DNA of 11,000 nt from Chrysomallon squamiferum (GCA_012295275.1 CM022670.1:8170712-8181711); one strand, 5' to 3'. Shown: positions 1 through 8,500, counted from the stretch's first letter. Numbers and translations: made by a program. The notes: generated by a model not told the origin, from the letters alone.

Positions 1-99
1 TGATTTATAAAGAAATAATATTTTTTATATAACCTTCTCACCCACAGAAAAGCACAACATTTAAAAAACAATCACGGATGTTCTCTGGAATAAGAAATA

Positions 100-178
100 A
101 CATAATGGATGCACTGTCATGTACTGAACCAACAGCATTCATCATTTCACACAAGTGTTCTAACTACTGAGCCACATT
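100..178 (-). mobile_element. Relic of a tRNA-derived SINE head
   Basis: Read on the minus strand, TGGCTCAGTAGTTAGAAC (174 down to 157) resembles a pol III A box, and GGTTCAGTAC (130 down to 121) resembles a B box, about 33 bases apart as in tRNA-like promoters. The copy has lost the B-box CGA core and any clear tail. An A-run, the complement of the T-run at 192-225, precedes it and could belong to a neighbouring element. A chance match is possible. Confidence 0.33.
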
Positions 179-191
179 CTTCGCCTGCATG

Positions 192-225
192 TTTTTTTTT
201 TTTTTTTTTTTTTGTTTTTTTTTTT
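192..225. repeat. Interrupted poly(T), T22-G-T11
   Basis: Two T-runs are separated by a single G. On the minus strand this reads as a poly(A) tract next to the SINE-like sequence. Confidence 0.9.
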
Positions 226-533
226 CACAAATCAAAAATGACACACCTGTAACGAGGTGCTAACGACCTTTTCTTTCATACCTGCACATGTTTTCGTGCG
301 TTCATTTCAGCGCATTTTTTTGTCTTCCAACACATTTTACGTAACTGTTAATTTTGTTTTACCTGTTACAGTGATGCGGGGATATTAAATTTACACCTGT
401 CTACGTATTACCTGTCTGTGACGTTTACAGCTGATTCTAATCAATGTGTTGTTAATCCCAGGTAGTTATGGATTTAATATGAGTTTAACCACCTGAAGAT
501 CTTTATGGGCAGGCTGATCATTTATGGGAGGAG

Positions 534-543
534 TATATTTTAA
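534..543 (+). promoter_or_regulatory. TATA-like promoter upstream of the 2273 exon candidate
   Basis: TATATTTTAA follows GGGAGGAG at 526-533 and is followed by CAGCTG (550-555) and AGTGAGTGA. Upstream are TAATCCC (454-460, an Otx-type site) and ACCACCTG. The order of GGAGGAG, TATA, CAGCTG and AGTGAGT matches the promoter at 4882. No start codon with a useful frame follows closely, so any first exon would be short or noncoding. Confidence 0.25.
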
Positions 544-886
544 CAGAGCAGCTGAGAGTGAGTGAAACTGCTGTTGCAGTGGTTGTAGTATGGTTTAGTA
601 GCATGTTTTATTGATTTTTTTGTTCAAGCACGTTTGAGGTGGGCAAGATCTGCTGAGTCATTGGCAGCATGATAAATCTATCAGATCTACACAAACATAT
701 TGAAATGATGATTGATAGATAACAGTGTGATATTTTTCTTGGATTAATATAAAAAAAAATATATATATATCATATATTTAATTATTAAACTGTTTCTGTC
801 ACAAACATTTATTAATTTGGATAAACACACAAATTTCATGACTCATTCTGTATAGAATATTTCTCTGGCCATTAAAGGTACCTTTA

Positions 887-916
887 ATATATATATATAT
901 ATATATACATATATAT
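887..916. repeat. (TA)n microsatellite
   Basis: A nearly pure alternating TA run with one C interruption, followed by related TATG/TGTA sequence to about 975. Confidence 0.9.
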
Positions 917-1159
917 TTTCATACACATCTATTGTTATTATATGTAGTATGTATGTGTATGTATATGTGTATGTTAAAAAAAATTCTTCATCTATCTGTT
1001 TCAAAACAAATTAATAACTACACCTGTATGTACCTCATTGTTTATGTTTCTTATTAAAGTTAAGCATCCATTTATACTCTGTAACCTAGGTAACCAAATA
1101 CAAATATTCCTTTGTACTGGAATTAATCTACAATGATTCCACTGATGTGCTGTTGTATT

Positions 1160-1192
1160 TCCTGGTTTAAGAGATAAGATAATAAACCAGGA
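1160..1192. repeat. 10-bp perfect inverted repeat (hairpin)
   Basis: TCCTGGTTTA (1160-1169) and TAAACCAGGA (1183-1192) are exact reverse complements around a 13-base purine-rich loop. No protein-coding or RNA-gene context is seen. Confidence 0.75.
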
Positions 1193-1269
1193 TGTGTCAT
1201 TGTACTGCAGTATACAGGTTTGTGACAGACATCAATAATATACTGACAAACACGTACGTAACAATCCAT

Positions 1270-1325
1270 AATATATATATATTCACACACACACTCATAC
1301 ATACACACATACAAACATACATACA

Positions 1326-1359
<34 letters not shown>

Positions 1360-1545
1360 CATACATACATACACATACATACATACATACATATACACAT
1401 ACATTCATACATACATACATATATACATACACACAGACATACAAACATACATACACACACACACACACACATATACAAATATATATATATCACACACATA
1501 CACACATATACATGTACGTACATACATTCAGAGATACACATACAC
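1270..1545. repeat. Compound CATA/CA/TA microsatellite
   Basis: Long CATA tetranucleotide runs alternate with CA and TA dinucleotide runs over about 280 bases. The open frames through it, His/Thr/Tyr repeats on one strand and Met/Tyr/Val/Cys repeats on the other, are by-products of the repeat. Confidence 0.95.
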
Positions 1546-1599
1546 AAACATCACACAATTATAAGTAATCTGAACATCCATCAGATGTGTTAAGGATAT

Positions 1600-1807
1600 A
1601 ATATTGTTTTGATAGGTTTCAGATGAGCTGTGCTTATTACACATATAAACTTGTCTGCTTCTCTACGTAAATGTGATTCGCTTGGTGAATTCACTTTCCA
1701 GTCTAATAAGAAAAATTACAAAATGCTGTTGATCTCTCGTTTGTTAGCACTGATGCTTGTCAAGCAGAAATACAGCACATTACACTGATAATAACATAAA
1801 ATAATGT

Positions 1808-1808
<1 letters not shown>
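1600..1808. other. Unique noncoding sequence
   Basis: This unique sequence shows no exon, RNA gene or promoter that I can support. ATAACAT and ATGTTAT (1791-1797, 1804-1810) form a small hairpin at the edge of the GT tract. Confidence 0.5.
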
Positions 1809-1868
<60 letters not shown>

Positions 1869-1884
1869 ATGTGTGTGTGTATAC
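1809..1884. repeat. (GT)n microsatellite
   Basis: A pure TG/GT run of more than 40 bases is followed by GT with TAT interruptions. Alternating purine-pyrimidine tracts like this can adopt Z-DNA. Confidence 0.95.
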
Positions 1885-1885
1885 A

Positions 1886-2270
1886 TGCATATATTAAAAA
1901 AATAGGAATGAGAGAGACAGAGAGATTGAATATCTGTTATTTGGCACTTTCTTGAAGAACAAAGGATCAAAAAAACCAGAACCCTCAATAACATGTTACT
2001 GAAACATTCATGGATAAAATATTCTTTAAAAAAGCAAACAACAAAGAAAAAACATTAAAGTAAATGACAGACTGTAATACAAAGAGAAAGACATGAAAGT
2101 AACGACCATGTGGTGTGGCCAGATGTTAAAAAACAAAACACACATCAGTCTCTGAACTGCTGCAACAAGTCACTCTGCTGTAACAGAGCTAATTGAGTAT
2201 TCATAGCTGTATAAACTGATTGAGTAATACAACTTTTCATACTCTTCTCTTTGTATTGATTTTTCTTTTC
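1886..2270. other. Intergenic or intronic sequence ending in a pyrimidine tract
   Basis: This is unique AT-rich sequence. Its last 30 bases or so are pyrimidine-rich and form the polypyrimidine tract of the exon candidate at 2273. Confidence 0.4.
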
Positions 2271-2272
2271 AG

Positions 2273-2342
2273 TTCGCGCTGTACAACAACAAAACACAAA
2301 CTTCATGTTTTTGGACAAGAGTTGGATGCAGAATTCCTAGAG
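2273..2342 (+). CDS. Candidate internal exon, product unknown
   Basis: A good acceptor (pyrimidine tract, then TTTTCTTTTCAG, ending at 2272) and a donor (AGAG|GTAATG at 2343) bracket 70 bases that are GC-richer than the flanks. Two frames are open throughout. One reads FALYNNKTQTSCFWTRVGC followed by RIPR and ends in phase 1; the other contains HKLHVFGQELDAEFLE and ends in phase 0. The third frame stops near the end. With two open frames the coding frame cannot be chosen, and a noncoding 5' exon of the downstream gene is equally possible. I do not recognise either peptide. The CxxxxxxC spacing in the first frame is reminiscent of small cyclic neuropeptides, but that is only a resemblance. Confidence 0.33.
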
Positions 2343-2372
2343 GTAATGAAATGTTAAAAGTGTGCATGAGAC

Positions 2373-2416
2373 TTTTTTTTTTTACTTTTTTTATTTTTTA
2401 TTTTTTTTTTTTTTTT
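2373..2416. repeat. Interrupted poly(T) tract
   Basis: About 40 bases are T, broken only by single A or C bases. It follows the donor candidate at 2343 within 30 bases. A second T18 run lies at 2479-2496. Confidence 0.9.
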
Positions 2417-2743
2417 ACACACAGACATTTGTAGATTCTTGTTCATTTATGGTAATGGAGGTTTTAGGTTTTGAAACATTTTTTTTTTTTTTTTTTCCTT
2501 AAAGTTGTTATTTAACAGTGTGTTTTAATTATGGTAAGTTTGTTTTTCAGTTTTAGTAAATTGAGTCTTAGATATGGCTGTTTAAATTGAGTCTTAAATT
2601 TTTTTTTGTTGTTAATAATAGCTGGAAATTCAGCTGGATTTTGGGTTCTGATAAGAGGAAGTTTAGTTGTGGTGGGTCTGTTTTTGATTTTTACTGCTAG
2701 ATGGGTTTTGGGTTGCAGTAACTTTGGTATCATCATAGTATAT

Positions 2744-3440
2744 GGGTTTTGGATGTATTATGTGGGTTTTGGCTGTATTATATGGGTTTTGATGTATTAT
2801 GTAGGTTTTGGCTGTATTATATGGGTTTGGCTGTATTATGTGGGTTTTGACTGTATTATATGAGTTTTGTCTGTATTATATGGGTTTTGGCTGTATTATA
2901 TGGGTTTGGCTGTATGATGTGGGTTTTTGCTATATAATGTGGGTTTTGGCTGTATTATATGGGTTTTGACTGTATTATATGGGTTTTGGCTGTATTATAT
3001 GGGTTTGGCTGTATGATGTGGGTTTGTGCTATATAATGTGGGTTTTGACTGTATTATATGGGTTTTGACTGTATTATATGGGTTTTGGCTGTATTATATG
3101 GGTTTTGGCTGTATTATATGGGTTTGGCTGTATTATATGGGTTTTTGCTATATAATGTGGGTTTTGACTGTATTATATGGGTTTTGGCTGTATTATATGG
3201 GTTTTGACTGTATTATATGGGTTTTGGCTGTATTATATGGGTTTTGCTGTATGATGTGGGTTTTTGCTATATAATGTGGGTTTTGGCTGTATTATATGGG
3301 TTTTGCCTGGGTTTTGATGCATTATATGGGTTTTGTGTATTATATGGGTTTGGCTGTATTAAGTGGGTTTTGGCTTTATTATGTTGGTTTTGGCTGTATT
3401 ACATGAGTTTTGGGTGTATTACATGGGTTTTGGATGCAGC
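2744..3440. repeat. 20-bp minisatellite, about 36 units, with higher-order structure
   Basis: The basic unit is GGGTTTTGGCTGTATTATAT (20 bases), mixed with 19-base variants that lack one T or G. A distinctive pair, a unit ending CTGTATGATGT (once TATTATAT) then one containing GCTATATAATGT, recurs with the latter motif at 2931, 3030, 3149 and 3268. That is a higher-order period of 99, 119 and 119 bases (5, 6 and 6 units). Degenerate units flank the array from about 2700 and up to 3440. The consensus unit has no stop in any + frame, so hydrophobic open frames through it are artefacts. Confidence 0.95.
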
Positions 3441-3496
3441 AGGTTGTCTTTCAGTTACAGTAGTAGTATTTTCAGTTACTTTAATGGTATTTTCAG

Positions 3497-3744
3497 CTGC
3501 ACTGTTCAGTTGTAGCAGGTGCCTAATCAAGTCGCTTGGTCAGTATTTTATTAACTCCACTCAATCGCGGTCGATAACTTTCTTTGATAAAATCTTGATG
3601 AAAAATTATTCCGTTTCTTCTGATGTGACTGGAATCATTGTTTGCTTAATGCAATCTCACACTCAAGTAGACACAACTAAAGGATTCCCTTATCTTCAAG
3701 TTTGGATGTCATTTGTTCCATGGTGTACAAGTTGGATAGATTAA
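3497..3744 (+). CDS. Candidate terminal exon or unique ORF, product unknown
   Basis: Just after the minisatellite, the sequence becomes unique and GC-richer. A pyrimidine-rich GGTATTTTCAG acceptor ends at 3496, and the frame after it stays open for about 82 codons to TAA at 3742-3744. Its composition looks ordinary, with segments such as SRCLIKSLGQYFINSTQS and TGIIVCLMQSHTQV. The frame fits in phase with the SCFWTRVGC reading of the 2273-2342 exon, which would place the minisatellite inside the intron. Against it, the frame also runs on upstream through the repeat, there is no recognised domain, and the AATAAA at 4076 is over 300 bases away. Confidence 0.25.
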
Positions 3745-4170
3745 TATGTTAATATTTGCCTTGGAGGACTAAAAGGACTTATTCTTGTATCTGTGGATAA
3801 AATGATTATTTGAAAAAAGGTTAAATTTTGTCTTATTCTGAGAGTGGATTAATTTTTGCTGATTATTGGTAAAAATTTCTAAAATAAGCCCTCGTTTGAT
3901 CATTTAAATATGTTTGACTTTTAATATGGCAGAGGTTTTAATAGCAGTCTTTATTTGTTATTTTCTGTGTAAAGATTTTAGGACACGTAATTTTCTGTCA
4001 TTGTTCTTTTGTTAAATAGAAGAAGAAATCATTTCTTATTCAGTTTTATTATTTTCAAATAAGTCAGTCATCATCAATAAATATGTAAATTTGTTAGTAT
4101 ATAAACAAATAAAAATAAATAAGTTAAAAGCCAGTTTATTGTTTATAAAAATAAATGATCAGATAAACAA
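3745..4170. other. Unique AT-rich sequence without a gene
   Basis: No exon signal is convincing. An AATAAA at 4076-4081 could end a 3' UTR if the 3497 exon is real. From about 4080 the sequence grades into an A-rich tract. Confidence 0.4.
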
Positions 4171-4175
4171 ATTAA

Positions 4176-4265
4176 AATAGATAGATAGATAGATTGATAG
4201 AAGATAGATAGATAGACAGACAGACAGCTAGATACATAGATACATAGATAGATAGATAGATAGAT
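4176..4265. repeat. (TAGA)n microsatellite with CAGA and TACA variants
   Basis: TAGA tetranucleotides run for about 90 bases, with a CAGACAGACAG interruption around 4215 and GATACATA variants. Confidence 0.95.
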
Positions 4266-4540
4266 AAATATATTAATAAATATATAAATAAATAGATAAA
4301 ATTAAGTAAAACCAAACTTAAAGAAAAACCTTAGAAAAACAAACAAAATTAAAATAAAAAATTAAAATTAAAATTAAATAAATTAAAACAAACAAAAACA
4401 AAAATCTAAATCTAAACTAGATTAAAACAAAAATTAAAATAACATAAACATTAACAAAACAAAAAATAAATAAAATAAAAAAAAATAAAAAAAAAAAAAT
4501 AAAAAATAAAATATGAATGAATGAATGAAAAAAAAATTAA
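4266..4540. repeat. A-rich, G-poor low-complexity tract
   Basis: AAATAAATT, AAAAC and AAATTAAAATT words dominate, with almost no G on the + strand, ending in GAATGAATGAATGAA (4514-4528). The open frame that begins here has no coding support. Confidence 0.85.
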
Positions 4541-4675
4541 CGTGCTAATCAGAACTAGTTGTTGTGAAACTAACTTAAACCAAACAGAAATACTTACCCA
4601 GGGTCCAGAAGAGAGAGAAAAAGCAGGTGTTTTTACTAATCACTCTTTCTGGGTTTTTTTTTTGTGTGCCCTGCT

Positions 4676-4725
4676 ACATTTCACCAGTTTTCATTTCACC
4701 AGTTTACATTTCACCAGTTTACATT
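4676..4725. repeat. 15-bp tandem repeat, about 3.3 copies
   Basis: ACATTTCACCAGTTT occurs at 4676, 4691 (one change, A to T) and 4706, and a partial copy follows. It lies 160 bases before the promoter at 4882. Confidence 0.9.
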
Positions 4726-4881
4726 AGTCAAAGATCTGCTAACTAGAACCCTCGTGTTGACTGTAATCTGTGAGTTTAATTGCTTTTATAGAGATTCGTT
4801 ATCACAGATTTAATTCCAGTTTTCTCTAGAGATACACAGTGTGAAACCAGTCCATAGGAGGAGGCTGCTTAATTAGTGTCA

Positions 4882-4889
4882 TATAAAAA
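4882..4889 (+). promoter_or_regulatory. TATA box (TATAAAAA) of the main gene
   Basis: TATAAAAA is preceded by GGAGGAGG (4857-4864) and a homeodomain-type TTAATTAG (4870-4877), and followed at once by the E-box CAGCTG (4891-4896). Transcription would start about 30 bases downstream, around 4910-4920, where TTCACT (4915-4920) could act as an initiator. The local sequence is less AT-biased than its surroundings. It lies 580 bases before the start codon, so either a long 5' UTR or an intron in the 5' UTR is needed. Confidence 0.4.
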
Positions 4890-4911
4890 CAGCTGCAGAG
4901 CTTCAGTGAGT

Positions 4912-4970
4912 ACATTCACTCATAACTGACCACAGAGTGAGACCTTTGCATTACGACTGTTACCAAACTC
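4912..4970 (+). other. Possible noncoding first exon
   Basis: From the expected start site, about 60 bases of mixed composition run to a donor-like CAT|GTGAGT at 4971. Possible acceptors are ACCACAG at 5440 and AATGTCAG at 5460, close to the start codon, with CTGAC branch-like motifs around 5404-5413. Splicing here would remove the poly(A) and CA repeats from the 5' UTR. GTGAG motifs are frequent in this region because of the TGAGT cluster, so the donor may be fortuitous. Confidence 0.25.
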
Positions 4971-5022
4971 ATGTGAGTAGATAATTTGTAACTGGTTAAC
5001 CGGAAGACATAGGATACATTTC

Positions 5023-5340
5023 TGAGTACTCATAAGACTGTTGTTGCCGAATTTCCATGAGTACTCATAAGGCAGATGTCAAGTTTGTGTGAGTAAATTT
5101 ATAACTCAGTGAGCATATTTATGCAGTTATAAGTCATAACTGCTCACGCAAAAAAAAAAAAAAAAAAAAGTTATTAAATTCAAAACTTAAATACAAAAAA
5201 AAAAAAACATTACTATATTTCCATGAGTTGCTCGTAATTACTGAGCCAAAAGAGAGTTACAAAAATTTCCGTGAGTACTCCTTCATTGCTACTCACCATA
5301 ACCAGTGAGTGGGTATAAGTGAGTTGCCACATTTTGACGA
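5023..5340. repeat. Cluster of TGAGTACTCA palindromes and TGAGT half-sites
   Basis: The perfect palindrome TGAGTACTCA occurs at 5023-5032 and 5058-5067, 35 bases apart, and a one-mismatch copy is at 5272-5281. A longer block, ATTTCCRTGAGT, repeats at 5051, 5217 and 5265. Further GTGAGT or CTCA half-sites fall at 4907, 4972, 5089, 5224, 5306 and 5320. The set looks like a decayed 35-bp tandem repeat, or an array of binding sites for a bZIP-like dimer (AP-1 sites share the TGAGT half). It lies between the TATA box and the start codon. Confidence 0.5.
5151..5207. repeat. Poly(A) runs
   Basis: An A19 run (5151-5169) and an A13 run (5195-5207) lie within the TGAGTACTCA cluster and split its copies. 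Confidence 0.9.
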
Positions 5341-5368
5341 GTGACAGATTTGTTTGGTTGTGAAGAGC

Positions 5369-5391
5369 AAACACACACACACACACACACA
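5369..5391. repeat. (CA)n microsatellite
   Basis: Eleven CA units about 80 bases before the start codon of the main gene. Confidence 0.95.
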
Positions 5392-5469
5392 GTTTGTGTA
5401 TTGACTGACTGTTTGTGGAGATGATTGTCTGAGACCACAGTTCAGTGATTTCAATGTCAGTGCACAGCG

Positions 5470-5524
5470 ATGGGTTGTACTACCAGTTCCAAAGTGAACA
5501 CGGAAATGAAGAAGGGTGAAAAAG
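5470..5524 (+). CDS. Coding exon 1 (MGC acylation signal) ending at a GTATGT donor
   Basis: The exon encodes 18 full codons, from MGCTTSSK to MKKGEK, and the first base of a glycine codon. The donor G|GTATGT at 5525 matches the metazoan consensus well and gives a phase-1 intron. The sequence turns strongly T-rich right after the donor, as expected on entering an intron. The start context GCGATGG has G at both key positions, and an in-frame stop lies 24 bases upstream. If the intron were retained, the frame would run to 5721 and add a hydrophobic stretch. Confidence 0.6.
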
Positions 5525-8500
5525 GTATGTACTGTCTTGCCATTATTTTGTACATGTTTTCTGTCATGTTGAGTCTGTTCTGCTTGCGTCTGTTGTGTTG
5601 TATGTCCAGTTATTTTATTTTCATATTTATGTTTAAAGCTGTGTTAATGTTAGTGTTTCACATATCTGTACCGATTTTTGATATTAATATCAATATGTCA
5701 CATCTGCATATGAATTTTTAATGTTATTGTATGCTTATTAATGTCATATAATGTACAAACTGTCACATATCAATATGTCATATAATTGTCACCTATTAAT
5801 ATGTCTTTTATTTGTTAATTATTTGTGCTTATATTTGTACTTTCAAATGCTGAAATTAATATGTGCTTCTGACTGTGATTGTTGTTATAAATTGGCTGAA
5901 ATAGTTATTATTTATATGCTGATATTTTGTGTTTTCTGTTTTGTAATGCTGAAGTTTCTTTAGTCAGAAACTGAAATTAATATGTCTGTTTTTTTGTAAC
6001 CCCCCACATTTTCTGAAATAAATGTCAGCTTATAACTGCTATCTAAATATATCTTAAATTAGTATGTGCTTATTTTTCTTGTTTGCTTGGCAAACTATTG
6101 TTAGTAAGTTTCTGTTTGTGTACTGCTTGGCATATAGTAATTGAACTTAATATGTGCTTGTTTTTATGATACATGGTAAAACTTTATTGTGATTTATATC
6201 TTCTTATTTTTGTGATGCTTGGCATATTTTTACTGAAATTAATATGTTCTTGTTTTTTGATGTTTGGAAACAATTTTATTAAATTAATATGTGCTTTTCA
6301 TTATGATTTTGGTCAAAAATAAAACAAAATTATTGTGCATATTGTAATTTCTGACACATATTCAATGAAATTAATAAGTGGATTTTAAAAAAAATTAAAA
6401 ATCTTTTTCAAATGTATACTGAAAACAGAATGTGCATGATATTGTAATAATTCTCTTCATATATATTAACTGAAATTAATATGTGCTTGTTATTGTAATG
6501 CTTGGCAAATGTTTAGAAAAGAAATGATGCTGAACGTATCAGTTTGATGTGTTTAAACGTGATACATGTATGTGATATAGATATTGTCAGCTACTTGCTA
6601 GTACCATGTGCTGCATAATCACCATGTTTGTGTTGAATAGAACATTACATCTTATCTGTTACTGCTAGTATCACATGCTATATATAGTCATATTGTTTAT
6701 ATTGAATATGCTGTATTAGTGTATATATGTATAGTCTCGTATTGTTTTTTGTTTGCTTTTTAAATTTGATCCAGTGCATGCACTTTCATTTAACTATTTC
6801 TCTTTCAAAGAGAGACACTGACATACACCATGCAGTTAATTATGTATCTGATCTCTGCTTGCCTGTATATTTACTTAGAAGTGTATGCTCTTATACTATA
6901 ATAGTACAATACAGCATTTTAAATGTTTCATGTTTCTAGTAAATTGTGCCGTTTCCAGTTTTGGACCATGTACAATAGTGTTTTATTTTATTTTTGTAAT
7001 ATTTATTTATTTATTTATTTGTAATCTTCATTTCTTGTTATATAATATTTTTGTATCAGCATTGTTTTTATTATTGTTATTGTTATTATTAACATTATTA
7101 TTATTGCTATTATTTCATTACTATTACTATTCCTAAGTTAAAACTCTTCATTAACTCATTCTTTTAATTACTGATTAATTTAATTGTTTATAGACAAATC
7201 AATATAAATCTTTGTTAAATGGTGATTATAAATGAAGGAAAACAAATTTACAATAAATTTCAAAAAAAAAAAAGATTTAAAAAAATTACACTGAAACTTT
7301 TTATTTTTATTTAAATAAAAATATTTCAAAAACATTTTTTTTGTTTCACTGTAAGAAATTTTTTCCCCGATTTTTACACTTTATTATTTTTTTACACAGT
7401 ATTTATTTATCTTTTTCCATTAGAAAAAAGAAAAAGAAAAAAAAAAACATGCTTAAAATATTTTATGCTCTGCAATCATTTTGTTTTGCTATTTACTGAC
7501 ATGCTGTAGTGTAAAGAGATTAAAAACTGTGTCAACTTTTAATAACATTTCTTTCAAGATTTTGCTTGTGGTGTTTCATTTGGTTACTATGGTTACCCAA
7601 AGCAATGACATCAAAATGACTGTCGTTTCTAGTAAAAGGGTGGAGCTTTCTCATACACTGGAGACTTTTTTTTTTGGGGGGATATGATTAGGTAGGAGAA
7701 AGATAGGAGTTATGGGTGTCTAGAAATGGGTGGGAACTGGCATGTAAATTTGTGGGGAGGGGATGTTGCAGGGTCTAATGAAAAAAAAAAAAAAAAAAAA
7801 AAAACCTGGAAAAAATAAATAAAATATTCTTTATGACTTTGTATGTAATTTTAATGTCGGGATATAAGATGGAGTTTCTAGGGTGGTACTGTATAATAAC
7901 TAAATCCCTCAAAATAATGAAGTAATGTAGAAAATAAAACACATTCTGTTATCAATAATTTGAAATCAGTGCAGATCCAGTATTCCAGGATTTTGTACAT
8001 ACTCAACATCAATGTAACCTGCAGCACCCCAGTACCAGCACCCAAATGTAACTGTACCTGCAGTGGGTTGGGGGTGGGGTGGTTTCTTTAGAGGGTGGGG
8101 TGGTGAAACAGGCGGAGTGAATAGTTGTTCCCACTAACCTGATTTGAATTTTCATTTGCACGTGGACAGGGGTGAAGTCAAAACATGACAAAGAGGTTGA
8201 CGTTGAACCCGGTAAATGTGACGATCCTTCGCAACAGCCTGCCGAGATAGGTAATCTAGTCTCTGTGTTTTACTTGTCTGCACACCTGCTTAGACTAGCA
8301 GACATCTGTACTTACTCTCTTAGAATATGTTAGAAATGTTTGCTTATTTGTGAAAAAAGAAATTCATTTTCTTGAGTAGTTATCATTAACAATACACGAG
8401 ATGAAAATAATTTAAAAAAAATATTTTTGGCTAAAATTTTGTATGTACAATAGTACCCGTTTGTTCTATTTTCTTTTCTTTTTTTTCCTTGTCTTTTTTT

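Larger units (their letters stand above)
600..1265. other. Noncoding AT-rich stretch with TA tracts
   Basis: It holds a TA tract after A9 (752-777) and a longer TA tract (887-916), then sequence with GTAT-type variants. An inverted repeat lies at 1160-1192. I find no convincing exon on either strand. Confidence 0.6.
5525..8169 (+). other. Intron 1 of the main gene (phase 1)
   Basis: This GT-AG intron of about 2.6 kb has a strongly T-rich + strand over much of its length. It contains a decayed tandem repeat (5851-6489), a 67-bp duplication, TTTA and TTA tracts, a palindrome at 7302, a GC-richer segment ending in A24 (about 7560-7804) and a G-run cluster close to exon 2. I see no further convincing coding exon in it. 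Confidence 0.5.

Noticed and set aside
100-178. Functional tRNA gene
   Set aside because: The A- and B-box-like motifs are present, but the B box is degenerate and no cloverleaf stems pair across the segment.
1123-1593. Open frames on both strands rich in His/Thr/Tyr or Met/Tyr/Val/Cys
   Set aside because: They are read-throughs of the CATA/CA microsatellite, with no start context, splice sites or non-repeat coding portion.
1716-1994. Minus-strand open frame with His-Thr repeats
   Set aside because: It runs through the GT microsatellite, and the flanking residues show no domain.
2744-3440. Telomere-like repeat because of GGGTTTTGG words
   Set aside because: The unit is 20 bases with an AT-rich half; it is not a short G-rich telomeric unit.
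2744-3440. CRISPR array
   Set aside because: Units abut without unique spacers, and the context is eukaryotic.
2606-3496. Long hydrophobic open frames with Gly-Phe-Trp-Leu-Tyr repeats
   Set aside because: The 20-bp minisatellite unit lacks stops on the + strand, so open frames arise automatically; 19-base units shift the frame repeatedly.
8009-8191. Minus-strand 60-codon open frame over the G-rich cluster
   Set aside because: It is antisense to exon 2 and its acceptor, with no domain and no splice support.
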